64,000 nucleotides of DNA from Liolophura sinensis. Lineage: Eukaryota; Mollusca; Polyplacophora; Chitonida; Chitonidae. How positions within the stretch are numbered: the stretch's first letter is position 1; the number at the start of each line of letters is the position of its first letter. The translations under genes were made by a program, and so were the position numbers. The notes under the pieces are model-generated. The model saw only the letters and a list, made by a program, of their open reading frames with translations. It did no database searches and was not told the origin of the DNA. Where the stretch lies: contig NC_088296.1 in assembly GCF_032854445.1 (NCBI RefSeq), positions 26,924,667 to 26,988,666 of the forward strand, read 5' to 3'. Below, one piece after another: positions 23,601-36,185 of this stretch.

Positions 23601-24910
23601 ACAGAAGACAGCTTTATCAAGATGATTGACAGCTGTATGTTACCTAGATTTGTGAATGATAGCAATACTCTACATAGTCCAAATTTATTCACCAGGGTGT
23701 GCGGTACAATGCAGGCTGAAGAAGTGCCCTGAAAAATACTAACCTGTATCTTCTTGCGCAGCCTCATAACTCCTGACAGTGATTCTTTAGATTCTTGTAA
23801 GACTTTCTCCAGTTCACTAGTCTTGTGTAAAACAGCTGACTGTAATGGGAAAAACGCTACAGTAACAAATCCGCCTTTCAAACGACAAACTAGAGTGCAG
23901 GACAAAAACTCCATTCTTCTCTAAATATCACAAACTTTGGGTGAATATATAGTTCCAAATCATGCCATACCTATTTTGAGTATCGACATATATACTAGCA
24001 TGGTACACGATTTAGACAGTGGTTTAAGTTATTCTACTGGAACATTCCTTGCGTCTTTTTAACATCATTGAAAACTGTTTACTACTTTTCTTAGCATAGT
24101 TCCAAAGTAATTTTGAACTGACGCAGTTTCTTAATTTTTTTCCGTGGTTCGTGTTAATCGTTGCTTTGGGAATTGACGTTGCAGTTATTGACTCTGAACA
24201 TCTATTTTGGTTGATGGCTGATATACGAATGTCTTTTTCCCCATTACCTTGTCATTCGCAACTGCAGATGGTATATCCCGCATAGCATGTTCCGGGTGGT
24301 CAACCACACACCCCATACAGATCACCATCCGACACGGTACACAGTACAAGCCGAAAGGCTGACCGTGCCTAACACAGGACGGCTGCTGAGTTGATTGGTG
24401 GTCCCTGCTAACTTGACCCTGTGAGGTTTCCTGGGAGAGGTATTTCAGGGAGGAAATCAGCCGATGCCGTTTTAGAGGACCCCTCGTTGGATGGTAATTT
24501 GTAAGACATTCCTGACAGTACAACACATTGCAGTTGGTACAAAACTTGACAGCTTTAGCATGGTTGTCCTCACACATAGAACAATACGGGATGTCATCCT
24601 TAGCCTTTACAGCAGAGAACTTCTCCACAATTTCCGCCAGGTGAAAGTTGGGAGGCAGACCAGCCACACCTTTTCTCCCCAGACTAGTCGGTGCCCGACA
24701 CACAGGGCATGCTATCTGCTGATCAACGTTCTCATTCCCCGTGCTGCCGGAGGTCTTATCTGTCTGTACAGGTTTGGACTTGTCAACATACAAACCAATG
24801 CATTCTCTACAAAAACTGTGCTGACAGGGTAGCATTACTGGTTCCCGGAATGTTGCCATACATATCGAACATGTGAGAACATCATCTCGATTCTGCTTGC
24901 TTTCGGCCAT
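17610..24910 (-). CDS. TRIM family RING-type E3 ubiquitin ligase with a B30.2/SPRY domain
   Basis: Six coding exons: 24910-24248 (663 nt), 23839-23744 (96), 22985-22755 (231), 22375-22344 (32, least certain), 21922-21735 (188) and 18178-17610 (569, TGA). All phases agree and give about 592 residues. RING: C14-C17, C29, H31, C34-C37, C68-C71. B-box 1 spans about 110-150 and B-box 2 is C179VRH182 to H205/H208. Coiled coil spans about 222-400. B30.2/SPRY starts at about 405 (PTLRFTETDDRKL, TGRYYWEIHI, WYIGMM, LGVYLDCDEHTLTVLGCDNN). TRIM proteins are cytosolic or nuclear ubiquitin ligases whose SPRY domain selects the target; many act in antiviral defence. The 96- and 231-nt coiled-coil exons are the lengths typical of vertebrate TRIM genes. 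The member and target cannot be named. An acceptor-like TTTGATTTCAG just upstream of the ATG suggests an intron in the 5' UTR. Confidence 0.92.
19375..21150. repeat. VNTR of about 43-bp units in the last TRIM intron
   Basis: About 40 head-to-tail units of GCATGCCTCACATTAGTTTG plus TATCTGTTTTGCCCACxxTATT. The left edge follows a family A SINE fragment (19329-19362, GCTGGCTTCCTCTCCGGCCG). Long ORFs in both directions through the array are repeat artefacts. A diverged zone continues to about 21700. Confidence 0.97.
21151..21314. repeat. Two identical-looking 82-bp units at the VNTR edge
   Basis: A higher-order unit, made of two diverged 43-bp-type monomers, repeats at 21151 and 21233, with the start of a third at 21315. 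It contains CACCTCAATGGATGACTGAC in each copy. Confidence 0.85.
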
Positions 24911-25639
24911 TATTCTCTTGGGGTATTTTTTCTGAAATCAAAACGGCAAATCGCTCAGACTGGCAGCTATGAGGTTGTCCCTACTTACAAAAGTATTAAC
25001 GTTCAAGACAGCACACTGCCTCCGTCTGTTCTCGTGGTCCAACAACATATTGGGTACGGTAGTGTTAGTCGTTATTTCCCAATTCTCATTTAAGAAGCAT
25101 TAAAGCGCATATACATGTTCGAGGAGGGTATGTGCATGTCGCTTTCCCGGAAAGGAATTCATTCTGGTCAGTTAGAAAATTAGCTATTCTACCTTTCATT
25201 ACGCACGAGAGACTTTTTTTACAAAGGTATGGTCAAGACGGTTTGGGCAGATGTGTTCGATAGTATATAGCTTCCACCCAGAATTAGCAGATTTGTGTGG
25301 TTACGAAGGTAACTTGACCCTAAATACTGTACGATAATAGGCCCAAACCTTTGGAACATCTCTATCTGCCGAATTTTAGAAATATAATAAATATCACATT
25401 ACTAATAGTGACCAGTAACACGAACATTTCTTACTGAGATTTAAACGTATATAAATTTAGGTCAAAGTCTTCCAGCTCCCAGTGTTTTATTATGTTATTG
25501 TCAGAAACCACAAAAGTACAGACTACAACAGAGCTGCTATACCCTCCAATCAACACTGATCAAACAAAATGTTTAAAGCGTAAATGCTGACTTCGCTCCA
25601 CCCTAAAAGTGTGAAGTATATGTCCAATTAGATACAGTA

Positions 25640-27160
25640 TTATGACAGGGACAGTTTAAAGGGAACCCAAAAGCCTGGATTGAAGATATGTAACCTCAGG
25701 TAGACTGCAGAAGTAGGTCAGCGTCTGTTATATCTCCATACACTGTGTCAGGCTACACACCCCATTATTGGTGATCAGCGGGCTAGGTTGTTATGTCTGC
25801 TGAGTTAATAATGCATGTACCCTTTTAGTTCTGTAACGCGGAAAATCCTGCGTGCAATTCAGTACATAATTTTAAGAATCGATTTACTTATACAGTGTAA
25901 TACGTTCCTTATGTTGGAGTCCGCATCGAAGTCGGGAGACCAGAGATCAAACTCGAGTCGGGTCAAACCAAAAACTTTCTAAATGGTGTTTGTTTCTGCC
26001 TCGCTTGATATATGAGAACATCCATATGCTAACTAAACAATTTTTGACTATGACAGTTTTTATATGTGGAGCAGAGCGGCGAACAATGTAAGTAAACAAA
26101 CGGCGATCCTTACATGCCGGTTGTTCTGGTTGTTTACGTGTATTTAGGCCTAATCCCACACAACACGTCACCGGCAACCAACAACCTTCAGCAAAACCAT
26201 ACATTATGCCTTTCAAGGTCAAAGCTTCAGACAAATACATTAATAACGTACTATCGTCCTGGATATAGTGAGAAGATCGACATAATTAGACAGTGTGAAC
26301 TTCACCCCAATTAAACCAGTCGTTTTTGTTGAGACGAACATATTCCGTCTGTTTATAGACAGTGTCAGAGGCTCACACACAAACTGAGAGCGGATTCTAT
26401 ACAAAGAGACACCCCCACTCGTACGTCCACTTCGTGTCCATTTAAGGACGACCAGACCAATTAAGTACTGTCTGAGAGTCGGTCACACGACCCCGAAGTG
26501 AAGACAACTCACACTTTAATATTTGGACCACATGGGCGAACGTTGTAAGTAAACAAAAATAGGCAAGATATTCGGACTTTGTGTGCCATAGGCGGCACGT
26601 CACCGTCGGTAATCGACCTTCAGCATAACTGCATAATGCCTTTCAAGGTCAAAGCTTCAGGACCTCGCATTAATAACGTACTATCGCCCTGTATGTATAA
26701 TGACAAGATTGACATAGTTAAACAGTATGAACTTGAACAAAAATCAGTCGTTTTCCTTAATACGCAAATATCTACTGTTAGAGGTTCACACACAGGCTGA
26801 CATGGCAAAGGTTAAAGTTTCTAGAAGGTAACGCCCCATTCGTACATCTACGTTGTTTCGATTTGAGGACGACCAGACCAATTAAGCTGTGTCTGACAGT
26901 CAGTGATACGATCAAGTAAAGACAACTCCTTAATCTGAGTGATCGTTTTCCAGCCAAACTACATATAACCATCTTACAGTACTTACCTGTCGACACAAAG
27001 CCCACTTCTCAACTTGGTGAAACTTAGCAGAGTGAAATAGAACATGCGTAGTTCAGAGAAATGCACGTGATCTGTGCAGGGGAGGTAAATCCCTCAGTAT
27101 GCTTGTACACATTTATACTCTGTGTCATCTCAACAATGGTTTCCGCAGTTTGCTATAGCG
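25640..27160. repeat. Segmental duplication, copy 1
   Basis: Pairs with 31095-32600 at a nearly constant offset of about 5,450 bases. Shared blocks include TAACCTCAGGTAG, GCCTTTCAAG(G/T)TCAAAGCTTC, CACACAGGCTGA, GATCAAGTAAAGACAACTCC, GTCGACACAAA and TGCAGGGGAGGTAAATC. An internal partial copy of the middle block (TGCCTTTCAAGGTCAAAGCT, ATTAATAACGTACTATCG) occurs at about 26160-26500. Confidence 0.8.
26987..27117 (-). promoter_or_regulatory. Probable promoter and non-coding first exon of the TRIM gene
   Basis: On the minus strand TATAAAT lies at 27117-27111. About 100 bases downstream of the expected start is a strong donor, GTCGACAG|GTAAGTA, with the exon end at 26987. The TRIM start codon lies 2.1 kb further on and is preceded by an acceptor. 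This fits a non-coding first exon, but transcription is inferred. An E-box (CACGTG) lies at about 27064-27069. Confidence 0.4.
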
Positions 27161-27489
27161 CGTTTAGGCTATAACTACAATAGGTGAAAAGAATAGAATG
27201 TCAGTCTACTTGGCAAGCTTATCGTACCCTAGAGCTCTGCCGTGTGCCCTCGGTTAAACATAATGGACTCACATCTCCGATATTTGTATGAGAGGCCGTA
27301 GAGAAGTAGGTCTATTTGTGTTTGCCCTGGTTTGCGACCCTTCATTAAAGAGAACGGTCTTTTTGAGATGTTCAAGCCCAACACCACACTTCAGCTCTTA
27401 CTTATTTAGAGACTAAATATCGGATTGGCCCAGTTTGACCAATCGGTTGGAGCAGATATGCTCCGAACTAAAATCGCAAGGAGTTGTAA

Positions 27490-29830
27490 ATGTAAAGCGA
27501 TTCACAACATAAAAGTGACAGTGACAGCAAACTCAATACGTACTTATCGACATTTAATAACCTCTCGTTTCCTCAGTCGATCTCAATTTGCCGGTATTGT
27601 GACCAAGTAGACCTATACATATCTAATCCGTCCAGGTGCTTTACATGCCAAAAGTCGGGCATGGTTATGCCCAAGGTAGAAATAAATTGTTTCGCGTCCG
27701 ATGTGCAGGAGAAGTCCACGGGGGTTTGCTTCAACCTAGACAATGATGTTAAAATTGCGACGGAGCCTTCACCTGGAAAGCTGAGAGCCATACAACTTTT
27801 CCAGAAGCACATTGCCTCTCCTCGAGCACTGTCCTGAAAACTTCATTCACCAATGTAGTCAAGAGAGTATCAACATTTAATGACACTCAAATATCACTGA
27901 CCTGTCGATGACTGGTGACGGTAAACCTAAAACAATATCTGTGAAGGAATTAACTAACCTGTCAATAAAGCTACGTTTTCATCTGGCTCGGCGCTGATTG
28001 AAGGCATCACTGGACCTAAGTTTCTTAACATCTCGGGGCGTCCGTGGCCGAGGTGTTAATGTGCCAGCACGACGCAATATCACAATGCGGTTTCTGTGAA
28101 TTCAAGTCCAGCCCATGCTGTCTTCCTCTTGTACGTAGGGAGGTCTTCCAGCAGTCTGCGGATGGTCATGGGTTCTCCGGGCTTTGCCTGGTTTCCTTTC
28201 ACTACAATGTTGTCCGCCCTCGTATAAATCAAATATCCTTCTGTACGGTGTCAAAACGCTGATCAAATAAATAAATACATTAAATCAACAGATTTGCCTA
28301 GAGCAATAGCATTGTTTTGCTGCAGGACGTCCTGAATCTTTAGTTGTCAGCACTAAAAATGGTGATCTGTGGTCTTAACAACTTACAGTACTTGTAGTCA
28401 TAGTAACATTTTTTGTAAGTTTCTCATCACATTTGTCATCTGAGCCGCTGGAGACTCTCTTAGGCTTGTTTAATCATGATATTTAGATTACTGGTCATTT
28501 TTCCATCGTCGTGGAGGGAGGTGTGTATTATCCTGGTTCCAAAACCGGGCAAAGATCATTCTGATCCACTAATTATCGTCACATAGCTCTTACCAACGTT
28601 GTCAAGAGTGTGGAACGAAAAAAAAATGATAGACTTGTTTGGTATTTAGAAACCAATAATTTACTGTCTAATATTAAATGTGGTTTTTCTCAAAGTTGAT
28701 TTAATGTTTGTCGTATTGAAACTTTTATTCGTAATGATATAATAAATAATGAACATGTGGTGTCAATATTGTTCGACCTTGAAAAGTCCACGGACCTACG
28801 ACACCGCATGCAAATACGGTGTTTTAAAAGACCTCTCAGATATGGGACTTATCGCTTATCGTTATTTATGCATGTAGCAGAACTTTTATCTGATCGTCAG
28901 TTTAGGGTACGAGTAGAGACAATCTTTCTGACTCTTATGCGCAAAAGTGAGTGTACTCCAGGGCAGTATACTATCACAAACACTGTTTAGCTTCAAACTT
29001 AATAGCTTGTCAAAAACTGAAACGTCTGGTACAGAGGGTTTTTCATATGTTGATGATTTCCTAATAGACTACCGTGCTAAAATGTGAATAACATCGAAAG
29101 GCAGCTGCGGTTTTGTCCCAGTAAGACCAAGAAATTGGCAGTTGAAAATGGTTTTACATTTTCTTCATCTAAAACGATACATATTTTGTTGTAAAGGGAA
29201 CTTCATCTCCACACTAAGTTTTATGGTGAAGCAGTAAGAATTGAGAACTGAAAACAGATTTTCAGGAGTCACACTTAATAGCAAATTACGCTTTTTGACC
29301 CGTGTTAAGAATCTTAAAGCTAAATGTACAAATTTTGGCGTCCAAACAGACATTCGTATACCAGCCGTCAACTAAGATGGACGTTCGAGGTCAACAATTG
29401 CAATGCCAATTCCCAAAACGACGCTTAAGTAAGGATCTCGATATAATAAAGATCGTATATAGCACAGCCCAGCACTGACTCGGGATCGGAGCGGTCAATT
29501 TTATTCAGTTTATATATCGATCTTCTGTCAGGTGTGAATTGGACCTCGGGTTCATCAGTTACAATTCCGCCAGGAAACCCTATCTAAACATGGTTTGTCC
29601 TGCCTACGATTTGAGGCTCAGCCTTGATGCCTTTAGAACTTCGCCTGTGGGGAGTTTATGCGTTGTGGCTAACCAATCTTTAGTGTACAACAGGTGTATA
29701 TCGCATACAGTCAATATGCTACTAAGCTTAAAGCACATGCAACATGGCTTGCCTACGACTGTGATGTGTAAGATATATGTAGAGAGATGGTTTGATATTC
29801 GTGTTCAGTAATTTATTTTGGAGCTAACGT
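27490..29830 (+). mobile_element. Second decayed LINE (ORF1 knuckle, RT, C-terminal segment)
   Basis: ORF1 traces lie at about 27490-27850 (KVTVTANSIRTYRHL; NPSRCFTCQKSG then HG in another frame). RT lies at 28500-29110 (ALTNVVKSVERK, NNLLSNIKCGFSQS, SILFDLEKS, LSDRQFRVRVE, YVDDFLI). The C-terminal RT part lies at about 29530-29810 (LGFISYNSARKPYLNM, AFRTSPVGSL). Multiple stops and frameshifts are present, and a SINE sits inside it. It is related to the minus-strand LINE at 6.8-9.6 kb. Confidence 0.8.
28036..28283 (+). mobile_element. SINE, family A, near full length, nested in the LINE
   Basis: Has the tRNA-like head (GGGGCGTCCGTGGCCGAGGT), a B-box-like GAATTCAAGTCC, the family body and the tail GATCAAATAAATAAATAC. 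It sits between the ORF1 and RT remnants of the plus-strand LINE, so it inserted later. Confidence 0.85.
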
Positions 29831-31094
29831 CAAACAAGAGGTCATGGCTCGTGTGTATTTTTTTACGGAGTTTCCTCTCTAGCTTCTTCCAGATCCTAAA
29901 TATGTATGTGTTTCTCTTCGAGTTATACTTATTCTAGGCAGTTTGGTGATAAATTTCATGAGAAAATGTGAAATGATTCATCCACGAAACTTCAGTATCT
30001 TTTAGGAATGTATCTGAAGTTAAGCCTTTTGGCTTTTGGTGACATTTGGTGGCCATAAAGGATTTATGCCAAGCTAAACAAATCTTCTTCTCCAGAGCTG
30101 CTGATGCGATTGAGCTAAAAAAAGAAAACTACATTTGCACAAAGCCTAGTACATTAATGGTGATAACGAAAACTTTCTACTTTGAAACGTGTACAAACTC
30201 GCTATTGAGTGAAAATGTCATATGACCCAAAAACCAAAGAGAACGCAAACTGAATCAGACGTTCAGGAAACCCACAAAGATCTCAAAAATATATTAGATG
30301 TATGCACAAGAAACTAACAGCGAACACAAAATACATCCGACACATATGTACAAGAAACTCAACGGCAATATAAGATGAATGCCATTGTTTCTTGTTTTAC
30401 TGCTTACTAATATTGTAACAAACAAAAGAGGCACATAGTCAGTTGTGTTGAAGTGATCATGATATATCTGTAACAACTTAAGAGCTTTACTTGTTCAGTA
30501 ACTCTCTTTCTCCAGAACAGGTTTCAACCCGTCGTCGTAATTTAGTACTCAGTATTATGAGGTAATCACCAAAAGTCCTCAAATATGAAGTAGCAATCAC
30601 TGGCTAACCAGAAAAGATGTATTCCTTTCTAAAGTTCATGTGTTTTGTTCACCCATATAATGCACGATTCGTGTGATGTTAGTTTGTAGGCCTAGGAGGT
30701 TAAATATAAAATCATTAACTCTCAGTTACTTAATGACATTTTCCAAATTATGCATGTTCTACCAACGACATACATTCTTTAGCAATCCGTTAAAGGTAGT
30801 GCCAATTTTTCAAAGTGAGTTATCTACCAATTTTCCAACCATAGATGGGGGGTAACATATAATACTTGTCACTATTGCAATTTTCATTCAAAAAGCATTG
30901 TAAGACCTATATCTTTATGTGCGCCTCGCTTGCCTTGGAGGTCATCTCTTCTGCTCAGTTAGAAATATGGCCAGTCTCGGATATAAAAGTGTCGAAGGTG
31001 AGAGGGGGGGATGATGAGGAGTGGCGGCGTCCAGAAGCAGTGTTGGAACTTGGCCATTTTGATAATAGAGTCAAACATATGGTCTATAGAGTTG
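29831..31094. other. No gene seen
   Basis: Unassigned sequence, possibly with unrecognisable 3' LINE remains at its left. No ORF has a recognisable domain. Confidence 0.45.
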
Positions 31095-32600
31095 TTACGG
31101 TGACATTTTAAAGACACCCCAAAATCCTGCTTTGAGATGTATAACCTCAGGTAGGCTGTAGAACTAGGTCAGCGTTCGTTATATCTTCACAAAGATAACC
31201 CTAGGTAATCTATAAGCAAGCCTACATGGAGATATTTGGCTGCTCTGATTGGCTGAGCTGTGTCAGCAGACATTATCACCTGACCCAGTGCTCACGGATA
31301 ATGGAGGGTGTAGCAGGTTGGACAGTCAGGACGACAGTATACATACATGTAGGCCTTCCTATAGATGAGCTAGAGTTGTCTGTGTGAAGAGTGGGGAGCT
31401 AATAATACATGTAGCCTCTTAGTTGTGGATACATATACATCTGAGTCTTAAAATTGTAAAACAGACAGCCTAACCGGGACGGTATCTGTATACATTATAG
31501 TAAAATAGCTGATCTGTGCAAATATGTACATACTTTTAAGATTCGATTTACTTTTAGCACCATTTACGTATACAAACATTTCTTAGCTTTGACGTCATGA
31601 GCAATTGATATAGGCTATCATATAACACATGGGCTGGCGTACATGGAAAAGGGGAACTGTATACCCTAATCATCAATGTTTGACTACCACAGATTTATAT
31701 TTGGAGCGGACAGCCGAGCGTTGTTAATACAATAAACAGCGATACATGATCAAGGCAATACGTGCGGGCTTTGTGCACCACCGGTGACAGGTCAGCGCTA
31801 GTAATAGACCTTTAGCATACCTCTGCATAAGGCCTTTCAAGTTCAAAGCTTCAGACGCTCAATAACGTAGAGGTCTCCCATCGCCCTGTATACATACATG
31901 TAGTGACAAGATCGGCATAGTTAAACAGCATGAACCTGAACCCAATCCAGGCGTTTTCTTTGACGTAAATATTCAGACTGGTTATAGACAGTGTTACACG
32001 TTTACACACAGGCTGAAGGTAGCCTATACAAAGACATGTCCCAATCGTCAATCTGCAAGTAACATCACTGACCTTTTTAGCTAATTCTGTTTAAACCATG
32101 GCGCTAGGGGGCGTGTGAGTTGCTACTACACGCGCATTCACATGAACAGTTAGAAGGAAACCTTGACTGAGGTAAATGGACAGGGTGTGGTATTTCACAG
32201 GTTACCTGTGACCACTTGTCAGCTATCACACTGTCCTCGCTGTTCTATTTTGTTTCTCTCTATAGTGTACGTCTTATTTATATCATGAAGATGTAAGGAC
32301 GACTCGACCAACTAAGCAGTACCTGACAGTGGATAACGCGATCAAGTAAAGACAACTCCCTATCTTGACAAATATTTTCACATCAGATACACTAACTCCG
32401 ACTTAAATGACTTAACTGTCGACACAAATACCACCGTGCTTCACACGTTGATAAAACTGATCAGATTGAAATAGAAAATACTTAGTTCTGAGAACTGGAC
32501 GTGATCTATGCAGGGGAGGTAAATCACTCATGGAGTTTGTACACATTTATCCTTTGTGACAGCTCAACAGTGGCTTGCACAGCTGGTCTTCAACATTATA
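31095..32600. repeat. Segmental duplication, copy 2 (promoter features lost)
   Basis: Direct duplicate of 25640-27160. At the places matching the TRIM promoter features, the TATA box reads GATAAAT (near 32546-32552) and the splice donor reads GTCGACAG|TTAAGT (near 32415). Both are disabled. It also carries extra sequence not in copy 1. Confidence 0.75.
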
Positions 32601-33257
32601 TGCGAATGTCAAATTTCAACAAACAATCAATTTTCTACACATTTACCTCAGCAGATGTTATCACTTTCGGTTCCAAACACAATATGTTGAAAATATAGAT
32701 GAGAACTGTCGAATGGATTTTCTGAAAGCAGTATAATGATATTAGGCCACAGCTAAAACACTTGCTCGTGGAATTCAAGCGGCATTACTCCCGTGGAGTC
32801 TCCGGGGTAAAATGAGGCCCCTGGACAACCATGTCGTACAAGGCGACTAACCTAGATCTCAACCTATTGCTCAACCCGCGACAGACCATTCGAACATATC
32901 AATCATATGACCTGTCGAAAAACACCGTAGCCCGTATCAGTCAATGGGCGATCAAAGCGAGAAGAATGGCCTAAAGTATTTTTCCTAACTGGAAGGCGAG
33001 CACAAATTTCCATTGGGCGAAGCAGAGGCGTGGTCTTCATTAATATTCACATAGCTTACACAGAGGCAGCGTGTCAGCTATACGGAGTCTCGCATTCCCA
33101 ACCAAATACAAACTATACCTGAGCGACATACCGGCGGCACCGATCGCTCAGAAGTGAGCCATAAATAGTCTCCATACATAAAACCCAATCTCCATCAACG
33201 ATTTTGATCATATTTGGCGGTTGATCATATTAACCACCCTGCTTCGTTTAAATCACA
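32601..33257. other. No gene seen
   Basis: Unassigned sequence with no repeat match within the window and no convincing ORF. Confidence 0.45.
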
Positions 33258-33450
33258 GTATTTATTTATTTGAATGGTGTTTTACGCCGTATTTAGATTA
33301 CTTCACTTATACCACAGCGGCCAGCATTATGGTGCCTGGGAGAAAAGCGAGCAGAGGCAGGGGGAAATCCACGAACTTGAACTCACAGCGATCGCATTGA
33401 CAAAAGGCTCCTGGGTAATTCCACTGCGCTAGTACAGTAATCAGCCGGCC
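33258..33450 (-). mobile_element. SINE, family A
   Basis: The tail begins with TTTATTTATTTGAATGGTGT (the (AAAT)n end on minus), then TTTTACGCCGTATT and GCGGCCAGCATTATGGTG. It extends into the head region (GAACTCACAGCGATCGCATT). Confidence 0.8.
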
Positions 33451-36093
33451 ACACAGGCTCTGCTTAGTTACAGTAGGCCAAACTTTTTTCAACAATATGT
33501 TACGGCTTACAATGATAGGGTCGTTTACACGGGTCATTCTCGATTATGTAAATGAACCATTATCTGTATTAGATTTCTGAACTCTGTCAACAGAGACACG
33601 TGTATAGTACTAGTGACCTCTGCTTGAGGGCAGTATCTATAACTGTAAGCCGGCTACACATACACGCCTTACACTCTTTATTCTCAGATTTTTAAATAGA
33701 GCTATGGAGATAAACAGTAATAAGTACAATTTAACACTTAACAGTTGTTCAGTGATATAACGACGAGGACTCAAACACTAACATGAAACAAAATATAAAC
33801 AAACGGATGATACCAAGTTTTACGTTTGAATGTCATCGTTCTGCAGTGATACAACAGTAACGTCCTACTCCGAACTGGGAAGTTTGTCTTCACCGCGAGA
33901 CATGTCTGGGAAAAGGCCTGGCTTATACTGGCCGGGATTTCCAGGCAGAGCTGTTTACGCTTCATACGTTCATGTTGGGTTTATCATCCCAAAACGGGGG
34001 AGAACATTTAATAGGCCAAGATTTCTACATAGCTGAATTACCCTTACCAGATCATATACGTGAGCACAGTCATCCTACCCCCTACACCCCCCCCCCCCCC
34101 ACACACACACAGTTAGTTTCAGTTTCTTTTGAAATCACTCATGCGTTCGCCTAGCAATCTAACAGTCGTTTAACTTATGCGTTAGCCTGCCCGTCTAACA
34201 GTTGTTTAACGAAACCAAGAATTCGAATCAGGCACTTGCTTCCATTCTTGCAGTTTAAAAAGCAAAGCAAACGCTAAAACGAACTAAATATCAGATTGAA
34301 GACCACTAAAAACTGTCCTAGCTTTTAGTTCGTATTCCAATTTATTGGAATTTTTCAACCGGGTAAAGTGGTTTAAAAACATTAGAATCTTCGGTGGTTA
34401 GAAGCGAACAAGAAGGTGACGTCACACCCATGTTTTTTGCTTCAAATAGCTCGTTTCAATGTCTTTTCGGCAAATGTAATCATAAATATACACGTGTATG
34501 GATTATTACTGTTGGAATCTAGAAGTCTGTGTTTGTGGCAAAATCCTGACGTGACATCAACTGGTCCCAATACTGTCAGAAAAGCCCAGCGTAGAATCTT
34601 AACTTTCAAATGTTTTGAGACAATTCTAAAAAAAAAAAGAGGAAAAAAAAAATTCAAAGTATTTTGGTGCACATTGTGTACTGGTCCTTCATTTGGTAGA
34701 TAGTTCACGTTAGTCTTTGCCTTTAATTTAGGAGTTTTGTCAGATATATGTACCTGGCTACTTTCCTCTATCACCTTTGTAAATGACCATCAAGTGTGGA
34801 AAGTGCTGCTTAGTGCGCAGTGAAACACCAACACACCCAGGTGATCACATGTTCACGTTGGTTACTTCCCTTTCAATAGAATCGCCCACACGCGCCCTAT
34901 ATTATATTATATGTTGATATTAAGTAAGAAGGTTCGAACAGTCAGGGGCTGTTTTTTCTTCTTTTTGGGTTTGTTTTTTTTTTTTTTTTCGTTTTTTCTC
35001 CGCCACGTATCACGGCATCATATAAATGGAAAATGGTATTTAATACACCAATCAAATAAACAAATCATTACAGAAATTACATTAATATTATAGCTAAGAA
35101 TCACACTGGCTCATTCGTTTGAATCACTACCCATCAGCTAGAAGTCGCCAGGTCGAATCAAGCTGATGCAGGTTCTGTTATCTATGAAAGCTGGATGAGG
35201 ACATCTCGACCCGCGGCCTGCGAGTCGCAGCCACCGACTCTTGGACGGCGCAAATCGCCTGCCGTTCGCGGGCGATTTGCTCCGTTCTCATGACGCTTCC
35301 ACAGTTATGTCTTAAGTCATGCGATTTGTCAACGAACTCGTTAAAGAAGGTGCCTATCCCGAGCACTGTTTATCTACTTGTATCCACCAATGTAGGTCCA
35401 CGACACACTCACAAACCTGTAAAGGGAAACAGGGGAATTTTGAGTTTAGTCGTTAAGGTGAAAAACAGCCATAAGGCATGATGTGACTTGTGAAAAACGT
35501 CAGTCAACCCCTGTTGACGTTAAGTGATCACATTTCTCGCCGTGTTCCAGAGGTACAAAGGATATCTCTTTCCTCAAGGAATTTCTCAAGTTCACAAACG
35601 TTCAGCTTCTCGATTTTCTCCATCGTTCGTCTACTTTACATTAGCCCTTGTTAAACCTTTTTCACATCCCTATGTGATCAGAAATAGTTCCGTAACATTT
35701 TTGACACGTAACATGATACATTACAGGAATTAAGCGATACGCATGCTCGAACTCGAAACTACCCTAATAAAAAATCGTCAAGTACAAATCGTCAAATAGC
35801 AGTACGAAGCTGATAAGTAAATACATTAATGTTACCATGTATGTGCACGTATACACAGGAGCTGGCCATGGTCTTGCCTTTTCATTGGCCCTGTCACACG
35901 AAATGGGTGACCTTATGCCCAATCTTACGTTACACTTTGACCATTTTTCCTCATACCAAAATGGTGTGCATATGTGTGCCTCTAAAGTTGGAATGATTGT
36001 GAGGTATTTCGGGTACACTCGTTCTCTCCGCCCATTGTACTGTTTGCTATCATATAACTCAATGTTCCTGTGTTTGGTTTTAAACAATAATAA
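33451..36093. other. No clear gene; simple repeats and a hairpin
   Basis: Holds a poly-C run near 34089, a poly-T run near 34975, a family A SINE tail fragment at about 34997-35062, and a perfect 10-bp-stem hairpin at 35249-35279. The minus ORF overlapping the hairpin (35366-35178) has a protein-like composition but no supported start or splice site. I do not call it a gene. Confidence 0.5.
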
Positions 36094-36185
36094 CATTTAC
36101 TTATTTGACTGGTGTTTTACGCCGTACTCAAGAATATTTCACTTATTAGTATACGGCGGCGGCCAGCATTATGGTGGGGGGAATA
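36094..36185 (-). mobile_element. SINE, family A (3' end)
   Basis: TTTGACTGGTGTTTTACGCC, GTACTCAAGAATATTTCACT and CGGCGGCCAGCATTATGGTG are diagnostic of the family A 3' end on the minus strand. The 5' part is missing. Confidence 0.85.

Noticed and set aside
33935-33960. GGGATTTCC kappaB-like word, with a similar word at 36320
   Set aside because: Only nine bases match, and no promoter or gene lies beside either copy.
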